A stretch of DNA of 64,000 bases from JAFMJV01 sp963814315 (GCA_963814315.1 CAWFCG010000001.1:248001-312000); one strand, 5' to 3'; shown: positions 33,652 to 43,151, counted from the stretch's first letter. Notes: generated by a model not told the origin, from the letters alone. Numbers and translations are program-made.

Positions 33652-36000
33652 TCAGGCGGAGGCGGTCACTGACTTGGTGGTCGTGGGCTGTTCGTCGCCC
33701 AGCGCCACGTAGAGCTCCTCTTCCTGGGCCATGTGCAACCGCAGGATGGCGTCCAGCCCGTAGAGGACACGTCGTAGGTCATTGAGATCCTCCGGTACCG
33801 GCCCTTCCGGTGGGAGTTCACCCACCATCCGGTCGGCCAGGCGGATGAGATGGAAGATCTCGGTGTGGGTGCGGTGAAGCGCGGATGTCAGGTCATCGCT
33901 CCCCGCCGCTCGTGCGAGCATTGGGAAGACCTCACGATCCTCGTGCTCCTCGTGCGGCACCAAGACCTCGACCAGGAACGTTCGGACACCATCCAGGCGT
34001 GCCTTGGCCTCGTCGGGTGGCAATGATCCGAGGGCATCGGCCAGCGAGCGCAACTCGGCCATGGCCGGTGCAAGGTCACGATGCTCAGCCTGCAGGCGGG
34101 CACTCAGGTCGCCCCAGCCGGGGACCTTTAGTGACCGCTCGACGCCGCCGGTGAGGGCACGCAGGGCGTTGAGGATGACGATGACGTCGATGGCCTCCTG
34201 GACCAGCGCACCAGCCACCGGCTGCAGGAAGCCCGTGGCTGCGAAGAGCATGGCGGTGATCGACAGGCCCATGCCGATGACCACCGACTGCACGGCGATA
34301 TGCCGGGCACGAGCGGCGATCCGGATGCCCTCGGGGAGTCGATCGAGTCGGTCGACGGTGATGACCACGTCGGCAGCCTCCGAGCTCGCCGTCGCGCCGC
34401 GCGCGCCCATTGCCACGCCGACGTCCGCGCTCGCGAGCGCCGGCGCGTCGTTGATGCCATCGCCGACCATGACGAGGACACCATCGGCTTCGCGCTTCTC
34501 GCCGACGACCGCAGCTACCTTATCGGCCGGATCGCGCTCCGCGAGGACGCCGTCGACGCCGATGGCGGCTGCCACCATGTCAGCCACGCCGTAGTGGTCA
34601 CCGGTCACCATCACCACCCGCCGTACACCGACGCGTCGCAGCGAGCGGATGACACGCGAGGTCTCGGGCCGGATGGGGTCGTCGAGGACGAGGGCGCCCA
34701 CAACGACGCCATCCGCGGCCACGTAGACGCTGGTCGCACCCTCGAGGTTGACGCGGCGGCGCACGTCGCGGGCCCAGGACGGCAGAGGCGCGCCGCCGCC
34801 TGCGAACTCGCCCGTGCCAGCCATGACACGGACGCCGCCCACCGTCCCGGAGACGCCGGCGCCCGGCACCTCGGTGGCATCATCGGGCAACGTCAGCTGG
34901 ACGCCGCGCTCGCGCGCACCGCCCACGATGGAGGCGGCCAGGACATGTGGCGAGACCTGTTCCAGCGAGGCTGCCAGGGCCAGGATGGCGTCCGGCATGT
35001 GCCCCGGAGCGGCCACCACCTCGGCCAGGCGCGGACGACCCGCCGTCAGCGTGCCCGTCTTGTCGAAGAGCACCACGCGCGCCCGGGCGAGGGTCTCCAG
35101 GGCCCCGCCGCCCTTGACGATGATGCCCCGCTTGGCCGAGCGGCTGATGCCCGCGACGATGGCGATGGGCGCGGCCAACAGGAGCGGGCAGGGCGTCGCC
35201 ACGACGAGCACGGCCAAGGCTCGCACAGGGTCCCCTGAGACGAGCCAGGCGATGCCGGCGACGATCAGCGCGAGCGGCACGAAGAGGATGGCGTATCGGT
35301 CTGCCATGCGCACGAAGGGGGCCTTGGATGTCTGTGCTTCCTTGACCAGCCGCACGATGCCGGCATAGGTGCTGTGCTCCGCGGTGGCGCTGGCCACCAG
35401 GTCGAAGGGCGCCCCGGCGTTGACGGTCCCGGAGCTGACGGGGTCGCCGGCCTCACGCGTGGCCAGGCGCGCTTCTCCCGTGAGGGCTGATTCGTCGAGG
35501 ACGGCCGGGTCGCCGATGACGTGGCCGTCGACCGGGACCACCTCGCCCGGCTTGACGATGAGACGGTCACCCACGTCCACGTCCGCGATGTCGTGGTCCT
35601 CGATGCTGCCGGCCTCATAGCGGTGGACGACCCGAGGTGCGCGCGAAACCAGCGCGGAGAGCTCCTTGTGGGCCTGACCAGCGGCATATCGCTCGAGCCA
35701 TTCCCCTGTGGCCAGCATGACGCCGATGACCGACGCTGCCAGCGCCTCTCCCAGCAGGAGCGCTCCCATGATGGCCAGCACGGCGATGAGATCGACGCCG
35801 GCCTCGCCGTGCAGGAGATCTCGGATGATGGAGATGGTCAACCACGCGCCGACCAGGAGCGAGGGGATGGTCCAGCACCACGTCGCAGGCGCCTCGTTGC
35901 CGGCCAGGGAGAATGCCAAGCCGAGCAGCAACCCACCGAGCGTGAGCGGGAGGAGGAGTCGCGTGGTGATGGCGTCGAACCTCTCGATGGCAGCTCTCAA
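33652..36000 (-). CDS. P1B-5-type metal ATPase with C-terminal hemerythrin domain
   Basis: P-type ATPase of 782 residues in the inner membrane. The membrane metal site is TPCP (269-272) instead of CPC, and the later helix has QEAIDVIVILNALR; both are reported signatures of the P1B-5 subgroup. Catalytic motifs are DKTGTLT (Asp313) and GDGINDAPAL. There is no N-terminal metal-binding domain. The last 150 residues are a hemerythrin-like four-helix bundle (ARLQAEHRDL, VPHEEHEDREVF, HRTHTEIFHL, LRLHMAQEEELY). P1B-5 pumps are linked to iron or nickel export and the fused domain may sense iron or oxygen. Neighbours (VIT1, ferredoxin) fit iron handling. Confidence 0.9.
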   Translation of the reverse strand: MRAAIERFDAITTRLLLPLTLGGLLLGLAFSLAGNEAPATWCWTIPSLLVGAWLTISIIRDLLHGEAGVDLIAVLAIMGALLLGEALAASVIGVMLATGEWLERYAAGQAHKELSALVSRAPRVVHRYEAGSIEDHDIADVDVGDRLIVKPGEVVPVDGHVIGDPAVLDESALTGEARLATREAGDPVSSGTVNAGAPFDLVASATAEHSTYAGIVRLVKEAQTSKAPFVRMADRYAILFVPLALIVAGIAWLVSGDPVRALAVLVVATPCPLLLAAPIAIVAGISRSAKRGIIVKGGGALETLARARVVLFDKTGTLTAGRPRLAEVVAAPGHMPDAILALAASLEQVSPHVLAASIVGGARERGVQLTLPDDATEVPGAGVSGTVGGVRVMAGTGEFAGGGAPLPSWARDVRRRVNLEGATSVYVAADGVVVGALVLDDPIRPETSRVIRSLRRVGVRRVVMVTGDHYGVADMVAAAIGVDGVLAERDPADKVAAVVGEKREADGVLVMVGDGINDAPALASADVGVAMGARGATASSEAADVVITVDRLDRLPEGIRIAARARHIAVQSVVIGMGLSITAMLFAATGFLQPVAGALVQEAIDVIVILNALRALTGGVERSLKVPGWGDLSARLQAEHRDLAPAMAELRSLADALGSLPPDEAKARLDGVRTFLVEVLVPHEEHEDREVFPMLARAAGSDDLTSALHRTHTEIFHLIRLADRMVGELPPEGPVPEDLNDLRRVLYGLDAILRLHMAQEEELYVALGDEQPTTTKSVTASA

Positions 36001-36174
36001 GCTCTGCTCCTGGTCGTGCCGCCGGATCGGCGACGGTCCGCCGAGACTATCGAGCGGGCGCCCCTGGTGCGAGGGCTGCGTGGACCGTCTCGTGCGTGCT
36101 CGGTGGCAGGTCCCGGGCGTTCGCGGGCCTGCCGGGCCGTCGCGGCCGGCCGGCCATCGCGACCGCTGCCCGGC

Positions 36175-36912
36175 TCAGAGGGCGGCGCCGATGGCCTGGC
36201 CGATGAGGAACGTGACCATCGCGGCGACGCCACCCAGCGCGAGCTGTCGTAGGCCGCAGCGGACGGGAGGACGCTCCGTCAGGAAGCTCACACCGAGGCC
36301 GAGCAGGAAGAGGGCGATGAGTGAGAGCCCCACGCTTCCCATGAATGCCGACATGCCAGTCAGGAGAAGGAACGGCAGCAATGGGATGATGGCTCCGGAG
36401 ACGAAGGCGACGAAGGAGCTCACCGCCGCGGCCCAGGGACCGCCGATGGCCCGGGGATCGAGCCCGACCTCGTCACGAAGCATCGCCTCGAGCGCCCGAT
36501 CGGGCGTCGCGAAGAGCGTGGATACGATGGAACGTGCTTCCTCGGGCGTGAAGCCGCGTTCCCGGTAGATGCCCTCGAGGATGGCCCGCTCGCCCGCCTC
36601 GTCCTCCTTCAGCTGCCGTTCCTGCAGTCGGTGCTGCGACTCGAACAGCTCGTGCTGCGAACGGACCGAGATGTACTCGCCGACGGCCATCGAGAATGCG
36701 CCGGCGAGGAGGCCGGCGATTCCCGCGATGACGATGGCCTGGTTGTCGGCGGTAGCGCCGGCGACGCCCATCACGAGCGCCAGGTTCGAGACGAGCCCGT
36801 CGCTGCCGCCGAAGACCGCGGGCCGCAGGAACGAGGTCGCGCGGTCTTCGTGCGGCGACGAGGAGGGTGCCGGGATCCGAGCCGTCTGGCGGAAGCGGGC
36901 GATGAGGGTCAT
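36175..36912 (-). CDS. VIT1/CCC1-family iron/manganese transporter
   Basis: Membrane protein of 245 residues. The family signature FGGSDGLVSNLALVMGVAGA leads helix 1. A cytoplasmic metal-binding helical segment (SQHELFESQHRLQERQLKED, RAILEGIYRERGF) follows helix 2, and three further helices end the protein. VIT1 proteins move Fe2+ or Mn2+ out of the cytosol. It lies between the metal ATPase and the reductase/ferredoxin pair on the same strand. Its first codons are duplicated as a stub at 32.7 kb. Confidence 0.92.
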   Translation of the reverse strand: MTLIARFRQTARIPAPSSSPHEDRATSFLRPAVFGGSDGLVSNLALVMGVAGATADNQAIVIAGIAGLLAGAFSMAVGEYISVRSQHELFESQHRLQERQLKEDEAGERAILEGIYRERGFTPEEARSIVSTLFATPDRALEAMLRDEVGLDPRAIGGPWAAAVSSFVAFVSGAIIPLLPFLLLTGMSAFMGSVGLSLIALFLLGLGVSFLTERPPVRCGLRQLALGGVAAMVTFLIGQAIGAAL

Positions 36913-37058
36913 GTCACCGATGATGACTCTACGGCGATGCCTGGTTCAGGCCGAAACGGCCCTCCCGGGCCTAGCATCTGGCAGGTGTCCGACCAGTTTC
37001 CAGTCCGAATGGGCAGCAACCGCTGGCATCGCCGATTCGTCAACGGGTCCGGGCCGAC

Positions 37059-37841
37059 CTACGCGTTCACGAAGCGCTCGCGGCGGATGGCATCGGGCGG
37101 TAACCCGAACTTGGCCAGCCGGCTGCTGCAACCCTCGATCATGGCGGGTCCGCCACACAGATACGCGACCGTCCGTTCGGGCGACAGCTCCCCTTCCGCG
37201 ATGAGAGCATCGAGATGCATCCCTACGCGCCCGCGACGTCCCATCCAGGCCTCCGTATCCGGGGCGCGTGACAACGTCGGCCGATAGGACAGCCACCTCC
37301 CATCCTCGCCGGCGGCCCCATCCGGCGTCGCCAGCTCCTCGCGCACCCTGGCACCATGGAGCAGCACGGTCCTCGGCGGCATGGACCGCGCGCCGAGCAC
37401 CGCCATCATGCTCAGAAGCGGGGCGATGCCACTCCCCGTGCCGATGAGCAGATGATCCCGCTCGTCGGCGTCGTCAAGCCGAAAGAGACCGCGAGCACTT
37501 CCCAAGTGGACGCGGTCGCCGATGCGAAGTCCGAAGAGCCGAGGCGTGAGCGCGCCGCCTGCCACCAACGAGATGACGAAGTCGAGGTCGGACGCGCCTG
37601 GGCTCGAGGCGATCGAATATGGCCGCGGCGGTGCGGGGTCGTCGGCCAGTGCGATCGGCACGTACTGGCCCGCGACGAAGGAGCTGGGTCCATCGTCATG
37701 ACGCAAGCGAAACCGCGCCATGGTGCTGCCAAGGTCCTCGCGAGCCACGATGGTGGCGTTGGCCCGTCGGGAGGGACGCGAGCGAGGAGCGAAGGTGGGC
37801 AGGTCCGGCTTGAGCACCGGCTTGGACGCGACCAGCGTCAA
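37059..37841 (-). CDS. Flavodoxin/ferredoxin-NADP-type FAD reductase
   Basis: FAD-dependent reductase of about 260 residues. RPYSIASSPG binds FAD, GTGSGIAPLLSMM binds the pyridine nucleotide, and CGGPAMIEG is the C-terminal nucleotide motif. The likely start is TTG 37841, which overlaps the ferredoxin stop (TTGA). An upstream extension in the same frame is antisense-like and very Arg-rich. It presumably exchanges electrons between NAD(P)H and the ferredoxin encoded just before it, possibly to keep iron reduced for the transporters. Confidence 0.85.
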   Translation of the reverse strand: MTLVASKPVLKPDLPTFAPRSRPSRRANATIVAREDLGSTMARFRLRHDDGPSSFVAGQYVPIALADDPAPPRPYSIASSPGASDLDFVISLVAGGALTPRLFGLRIGDRVHLGSARGLFRLDDADERDHLLIGTGSGIAPLLSMMAVLGARSMPPRTVLLHGARVREELATPDGAAGEDGRWLSYRPTLSRAPDTEAWMGRRGRVGMHLDALIAEGELSPERTVAYLCGGPAMIEGCSSRLAKFGLPPDAIRRERFVNA

Positions 37842-38137
37842 GACGTCGATCCGCGCGGCACGAGCTGGTCCACGACCCCTCGCGCCGCGGCCACGTCGCG
37901 GTACCAGGCCATGTCCGTCCAGGAGAAGTCGACCCATTGGGCGGGGAGTCGGTCGGCCCGGAAGATGGCCTCGTTCGGGCAGGAGGTCTCACAAGCGCCG
38001 CAGTCGATGCAGTTGTCGGGGTCGATGAACAGCTTGCGGTCCACGCCGTCCTCCGCGGCGATGGCATCGACCGGGCAGACGTCCAGGCAGGCGCGGTCCA
38101 TGTGGTCCACGCAAGGGGCCGCGATCACGTAGGCCAT
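37838..38137 (-). CDS. 7Fe/8Fe ferredoxin
   Basis: A 99-residue iron-sulfur protein. ATG 38137 is chosen for the GGAGGA 6 bases upstream. Two cluster motifs are visible: CVDHMDRACLDVCPVDAI and CIDCGACETSCPNEAI, the first with the long Cys spacing of 7Fe ferredoxins. An extra C-terminal segment (VDFSWTDMAWYRDVAAARG) follows. It is translationally coupled to the reductase gene. Confidence 0.92.
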   Translation of the reverse strand: MAYVIAAPCVDHMDRACLDVCPVDAIAAEDGVDRKLFIDPDNCIDCGACETSCPNEAIFRADRLPAQWVDFSWTDMAWYRDVAAARGVVDQLVPRGSTS

Positions 38138-38529
38138 GGGTGTCCTCCAGATGGTTGGCGGCCGCATCTCAGCCGGTCGTGCCACGATGCATGCTCGCGT
38201 CAGCGACGTCCTGTGTGAGCGATGAGGTCTCGATGAGAACCGGCCAATGGTGCCAGGCAGGACCGACGGTCACGCCGGGCTGCCGCCGGGGAGTCGTGGG
38301 AGGAGGCGGCCGTGCCTCCAAGTGACCTGATGACGAGCACGACTCGACGGCTTTGGCATCAGCGTGCCCGTTCCGTGTTCCGACGAGATCACGCGAGACA
38401 CACGATCGCGGTGCCGTCGAGGGCTTCGAGCCGCAGGCGCTCTGATGTAGCCGTGTGGGAGATGGGCTGCCCAACGCGATGACCCCGCCTTTGGCGCAAG
38501 GCAGGAAGGCTCGGTCGACAGCTCTGGCG
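38138..38529. other. 390-bp intergenic stretch
   Basis: Between the ferredoxin start and the LysR stop, with no gene, tRNA or clear repeat seen. It should hold the promoter of the iron module at its left end. Confidence 0.45.
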
Positions 38530-39438
38530 CTAGCCTGCGGCTTCGGGACGGGATCCGGGCCTGAAGACGTCGATGGCAACGGCGACGAAGTCCTGCACCG
38601 TTGGTCGGCTGTCACCCGTTCTCCAGGCCACCGCGTGTTCGAGCGCGCCCAGCGCGGCGAAGGGGCGCCAGACCAGACTTGGCCCGCCCATCTCGGCGAG
38701 AGCGCGCGAGCCGGTGTGGATGCCCAACTTCGCGCGTAGCGCCTCGACCAGCCCGTCGAGGGCTTGGAACTGCGCGACGATCCGAGGCGGCCTCCCCGAG
38801 CGGAGGGCCGTGGCCATCCAGAAATCTCGCCAGGCGCTGTCAGCAGTGACGAAGTCGAAGGTAGGTTCGGTCAGGATCTGCTCGAGGCTGGGCTCATCGA
38901 CCATCGCCAAGGGGTGGTCAGCGGCCATCACGACACCCATCGGTTCGGCGAACAGGGGACGGGTCTCGAGCCCGATACGATCGAAGGGTCCGTAGACGAA
39001 GGCCACATCTGCCTGTCCTGACCGAAGGCCGCCCGATGGATCGGTCGCATCACCGAACCGGATCAGCACCCTGGTCTCGGGAAAGCGCTGGCTGTACTCT
39101 GTGAGGACATGGGCGAAGGAGCCATGCTCGATCGCGACGACGAAGCCGACGGTCAATGAACGCGTGGCAACCAGGCCGGCGGTGCGCGCCGCGTCGACCG
39201 CAGCCTCCGCGTCCTCGAGCAGGGCACGAGCCTGCTGATACAGCGCGGAGCCGGCCTCGGTGAGCGTGACTCGCCTGGTATCGCGATCGAACAGGCGTGT
39301 GCCGATGCGCTCCTCCAGCTGGCGGATCTGCGCACTCAGGCCCTGCTGGGCGATGGAGAGCCGCGCTGCCGCCCGGGTGAAGTTGAGTTCCTCCGCGACC
39401 GCCACGAACGCCCGCAGGTGGCGAAGCTCGATGTCCAT
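38530..39438 (-). CDS. LysR-family transcriptional regulator
   Basis: A 302-residue regulator from ATG 39438, which gives the standard N-terminus MDIELRHLRAFVAVAEELNF. The winged helix includes FTRAAARLSIAQQGLSAQIR, and the effector domain begins at RSLTVGFVVAIEHG. It is divergent from a flavin oxidase gene. LysR proteins commonly control such a divergent neighbour through the shared intergenic region. Confidence 0.93.
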   Translation of the reverse strand: MDIELRHLRAFVAVAEELNFTRAAARLSIAQQGLSAQIRQLEERIGTRLFDRDTRRVTLTEAGSALYQQARALLEDAEAAVDAARTAGLVATRSLTVGFVVAIEHGSFAHVLTEYSQRFPETRVLIRFGDATDPSGGLRSGQADVAFVYGPFDRIGLETRPLFAEPMGVVMAADHPLAMVDEPSLEQILTEPTFDFVTADSAWRDFWMATALRSGRPPRIVAQFQALDGLVEALRAKLGIHTGSRALAEMGGPSLVWRPFAALGALEHAVAWRTGDSRPTVQDFVAVAIDVFRPGSRPEAAG

Positions 39439-39531
39439 GCACCGACAGGATAGCGAGCCACCAGCGCCGCTTGTCAGTCCTACATCGAGCTGGTGTTTCA
39501 CATGCCGGGTCAGGGCATGCACGCTTCCGCC

Positions 39532-40902
39532 ATGAAGACCTTCACCCGACCCGATTCGACCCGCTCGACCCTCGATCGCTGGAGTCTCACCGGACCATCA
39601 GTCGTTCCCGGAGAACCGGCCTGGGATGCGGCTCGCCAAGCCTGGAACCTGGCCGTCGATCAGCAGCCCATGGCGGTCGTCTTCCCCCGGGCCGTGGCCG
39701 ATATCACGGCGGTCGTCGAGATCGCCCGTACGACCGGGGCCAAGGTCGTGACGCAGGGCACCGGGCACGGAGCCTCGGCTTATGGCTCGATGAGAGATAC
39801 CATCCTCATCCGCACCACCCAGCTCCAGGAGCTCTATATCGGGGACCGAAGCGCCCGCGTCGGTGCCGGCATACTGTGGGGTGATGTCGCCGTCGCGGCC
39901 GGAGCCACCGGCCTCAGTGGTCTCGGCGGCTCGTCTCCCGATGTCGGGGTCGTCGGCTACACCCTCGGCGGTGGCATCGGTTGGCTGGCGCGCCGCTTCG
40001 GCCTAGCCTCGAACGCTGTGCGCTCGATCGACCTGGTCACCGCGGACGGGCGCCTCCAGCACACCAGCCACGAGCATCTCCCGGAGCTGTTCTGGGCCCT
40101 TCGCGGAGGTGGTGGTGGTCTGGGCGTCGTGGTGGGCGTGGAGATGGACCTGTTCCCCGTGACGGCTGTGATCGGCGGGACGCTGGTCTGGGATGCGCAG
40201 CTGGCTCCACTCATCCTGCCCGCCTGGTCGGAGTGGACAGTTGGTCTCGACGACTCGATCACCTCCATCATCCGGTTCCTGAATGCGCCCGATGTACCGG
40301 GCGTGCCGGAGCCATTCCGGGGCCGCCAGGTGATGACGCTCGGGTTGGTCGGCGTGGGTGACCCGGACGCGATCGCAAGGTCCATCAAGGTCATGCGCAC
40401 GATAGCCACGCCCACGCTCGATAGCATCGGACCCATGTCCGCGGTCGAGCTGTGCCGGCTCCACGGAGATCCGGAGGGTCCCACTGCCGGGATGTCCCAC
40501 CACACGCTGCTGGGCAGCATGGAGCAAGGTGCCATCGACGCCCTCATCGATGTCGCCGGCACCGACTCGAAGCAGCGGCTCATCTCGGTCGAGGTCAGGC
40601 ATCTCGGTGGAGCCTTGGCCAGGAAGCCCGAGGGGGCTGGCGCCCTGTCCCACATCGGTGCTCCGTACCTGCTCAATGCGGTGGGTGCAGCCCACGACAG
40701 CGAGCGGGCCGCGTGGTCGTACGACCAGCTTGGTCTCACCATCGATGCGATGCGACCCTGGGCTGCGGGCGAATACCTGAACTTCGTCGAGCGATCGACG
40801 CGCTCGGTATTCGACGATGCCACGACCAGACGCCTGGCTGCGGTCAAGAACGCGGTCGACCCGACGAACGTGTTCCGCCTTCGCGGGGGCGTGCCAGAGT
40901 GA
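39532..40902 (+). CDS. FAD-linked oxidase, berberine-bridge (BBE) type
   Basis: Flavoprotein of 456 residues from ATG 39532; ATGs at 39502 and 39517 are alternative starts. The FAD-binding PP-loop is VVTQGTGHGASAYG, with a His at the position used for covalent flavin attachment in this superfamily. GYTLGGGIGWLARRFGLASN is the second FAD segment. The C-terminal BBE region has YLNFVERSTRS and KNAVDPTNVFR. Such enzymes oxidise sugars, alcohols or secondary metabolites with oxygen. Divergent from and probably controlled by the LysR gene. Confidence 0.88.
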   Translation: MKTFTRPDSTRSTLDRWSLTGPSVVPGEPAWDAARQAWNLAVDQQPMAVVFPRAVADITAVVEIARTTGAKVVTQGTGHGASAYGSMRDTILIRTTQLQELYIGDRSARVGAGILWGDVAVAAGATGLSGLGGSSPDVGVVGYTLGGGIGWLARRFGLASNAVRSIDLVTADGRLQHTSHEHLPELFWALRGGGGGLGVVVGVEMDLFPVTAVIGGTLVWDAQLAPLILPAWSEWTVGLDDSITSIIRFLNAPDVPGVPEPFRGRQVMTLGLVGVGDPDAIARSIKVMRTIATPTLDSIGPMSAVELCRLHGDPEGPTAGMSHHTLLGSMEQGAIDALIDVAGTDSKQRLISVEVRHLGGALARKPEGAGALSHIGAPYLLNAVGAAHDSERAAWSYDQLGLTIDAMRPWAAGEYLNFVERSTRSVFDDATTRRLAAVKNAVDPTNVFRLRGGVPE

Positions 40903-41053
40903 GCCCCAGCTGCCTGTACGGCACACCGCGGGAACCCCCCTGACGGCCCATCTCACCGCTTATCGCATCCCATGCGCGCGCGGTCCCCACCCGGCGCACA
41001 TGTCACCGACGTGACGCGCGACGTCGCGCGTCCACAGGAGGAAACCAGATCCC

Positions 41054-42487
41054 ATGGAACCGACCAGTTCTGCGCACATGCCATTCTCCCCCCACCGCAC
41101 TGTGGCAGCCATCTCCCTCTCCACCATCGGCCTGCTCATGCTGGCCAATGCCGCGAGCGGAGCCAGCCCGGGGCCAGGCACCGTCCACGTGGCTGCCTCA
41201 CCCTGCTGGGCGGATACACCAAGCGTGGTCGACAGCATCGATCACCCGACCGATGTCACGCAGAACCCGACTTCCCAGCGCTTTGGCAACGATGTGGCAA
41301 TCTTCCGACCGAGTGGCATGAACGACTCGCTCTACGAGCCCCTTACACCGTTCGCCTGTTCACGACGCGTCGGCAGCCTGCTGGTGCCGACCGCCGCAGC
41401 CGACCCCACGGTCGAGCCGGAGATGGCGGCGCCTGCCAGCAAGGTCTCCCCATCCGCCCTCGCGAGGCCCTGGTCGATGACCGCGCTCGAGGGCGCCGAG
41501 GCCATCACGGCCGGGAACGGGATGTTCGTGGCCGTCGGCCAGACGGGGAATCCGCCGCAGGCAGCCGCATGGTGGTCGGCTGACGGTCGAACGTGGGAGC
41601 CTGCGCGATTGACCGATGCATCCGTCGGCTCCGGACTCACGCAGGTGACTGCGACCGACGACGGGTTCGTGGCGCTCGGGGTGGAGTCCGGGCTCTACGG
41701 CGCGGCGAAGGAACGCGTCGAAGCCTGGTACTCGGCTGATGGCCAGACCTGGGGACGGGCGACCGTCAAGAGGCCGGCGAAGTCCGGATACCAGGCCGTC
41801 GCTTCCGGACTCGCCGACGGACCTGCCGGATCGCTCGCTCTGGGCACGTTCATCGGCCAGGACCTCGAAGGTCAGCGGCTCTGGCGCACCGGGGACGACG
41901 GCACCTGGCAGCCGGCCACGCTACCCAAGGTCAGCAACCCGGTGTGGGACGCGGTCGTGTCGTATCCGAATGGCTACCTGCTGCTGGGCCAGTCCGGGCG
42001 CGGCATGGCCTCGAACTGGAGGTCAGTCGACGGGCTGACATGGAAGCGTGTGAAGGACACCCCGCGCCTGTTCGATGTGGCCGTCGGCGAGGGAGGCACC
42101 CTCGCCGGGATCGGCTACAAGCACATCTACCGGTCGCCAAAGGGGCTGCGTGCTTGGGAGAAGGCCCTCACTCGCCCGATGTCGTGGCGGGTCGGCGGCT
42201 CGAACGCGTTCTCCTTCGTCGAATGGGATGGCTCTGAGTTCGTCGTCCCGGGGAACGACTTCAGCGGTTGCCTCCCCAGCACTGACGAGTGCCACACCAA
42301 CCCGCTGCTCGTCTCGGTGGACGGTACGGCCTGGTCGGCTGCTGCCGGCCCGGACGGCCTGCCAGGTGCGGACGAGGCCACCTGGATCACGGACGTCGCC
42401 TCGCTGGATGGCACCACCGCGATCCTCGGCCAGCACGAGGGCCAGACGCTCGTCTGGGTCGTCGACGAAGCGCCTATGGACGACTGA
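41054..42487 (+). CDS. Secreted beta-propeller protein with Asp-box-like repeats
   Basis: Exported 477-residue protein with signal peptide (VAAISLSTIGLLMLANAASG). The mature part has repeated sialidase-type motifs: WWSADGRTWEPA, WYSADGQTWGRA, WRSVDGLTWKRV, LVSVDGTAWSAA, spaced about 50-80 residues, as in propeller blades. No sialidase catalytic residues were identified, so it is probably a binding or structural propeller. AGGAGGAAA precedes the ATG. Such secreted propellers are frequent in Chloroflexota. A hairpin terminator follows. Confidence 0.7.
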   Translation: MEPTSSAHMPFSPHRTVAAISLSTIGLLMLANAASGASPGPGTVHVAASPCWADTPSVVDSIDHPTDVTQNPTSQRFGNDVAIFRPSGMNDSLYEPLTPFACSRRVGSLLVPTAAADPTVEPEMAAPASKVSPSALARPWSMTALEGAEAITAGNGMFVAVGQTGNPPQAAAWWSADGRTWEPARLTDASVGSGLTQVTATDDGFVALGVESGLYGAAKERVEAWYSADGQTWGRATVKRPAKSGYQAVASGLADGPAGSLALGTFIGQDLEGQRLWRTGDDGTWQPATLPKVSNPVWDAVVSYPNGYLLLGQSGRGMASNWRSVDGLTWKRVKDTPRLFDVAVGEGGTLAGIGYKHIYRSPKGLRAWEKALTRPMSWRVGGSNAFSFVEWDGSEFVVPGNDFSGCLPSTDECHTNPLLVSVDGTAWSAAAGPDGLPGADEATWITDVASLDGTTAILGQHEGQTLVWVVDEAPMDD

Positions 42488-42514
42488 GCGACTTCCCACG
42501 AGCAGGCTGCCCTG

Positions 42515-42540
42515 ACCCCTCGTCAGCATCGACGAGGGGT
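42515..42540 (+). terminator. Hairpin terminator after the propeller gene
   Basis: ACCCCTCGTC-AGCATC-GACGAGGGGT: a perfect 10-bp stem with a 6-base loop, 27 bp after the stop codon. There is no T-run, as often in GC-rich genomes. Confidence 0.75.
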
Positions 42541-43151
42541 CGCCCGGTTCGCTGCCGGCGCTGTGGCGTCGAACTGCCACCGATGCCATGGTGGTCGGTA
42601 ACGACCCGCTGGCCGGCAAGGTGGAGCAGCCCAAGTGACACCGAAGCGTGGTGGCGTGAGTCTTGTCGCTGCAGCGACCGAACAAGTCGCGCGCGCTCAC
42701 GATTGCGGCATTGGACAGCCGAGTCGTTGGTTAGCTTCCTCCATGGATGGCCGGCCAAGCGGAGACGGAATAGGAACCATGGGAACCGGAGGAGCGCCGC
42801 ACCGATGTGTTGTCACCGGCGGCCATACCGTCATCGATGTCACTCGCCTCCCCTGACCTGACGGAGAGACACCACCCAACGTTATCCGCAGTCGAGGGAG
42901 TCAGAAGAGCCGAATCGAGCGTGACGCCTCTGGATCAGGGGATTGAATGCGGACCAGAGCTCGAGCCAACGACGTGCCAGCGTGGATCGCTGACTTGGTG
43001 GAAGTGCAAGTCCAGCGGGCCGGGCATGGGCTGCATGCCATGGTGCTGACACCCGCGACGCGCGGGCCCGACAAGGGGTGATGCTCACCAGGGCTGTGCG
43101 CAGGTCGACACATGTGCGGGTCGTCACGTCGGGAGGCGCTACCCTGCCACG
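42541..43151. other. 610-bp gene-poor stretch
   Basis: Carries repeat copy 3 (42850-42947). A short coding-like tail (DAMVVGNDPLAGKVEQPK then TGA, about 42582-42638) may be another gene remnant. Nothing else is recognised up to the LigD start. Confidence 0.45.
42850..42947 (+). repeat. Dispersed repeat, copy 3 (tRNA-like end truncated)
   Basis: Shares ATCCGCAG.CGAG.GAGTCAG.AGAGC and GAGCGTGACGCCTCTGGATC through GGGGATTGAA with copy 2, then stops exactly where the T-arm loop would begin. The tRNA-like half is therefore missing here. Confidence 0.6.

Noticed and set aside
33652..36000. ATPase-hemerythrin fusion as a new architecture
   Set aside because: P1B-5 ATPases with this C-terminal domain and the TPCP motif are already described, so it is annotated as such rather than claimed as novel.
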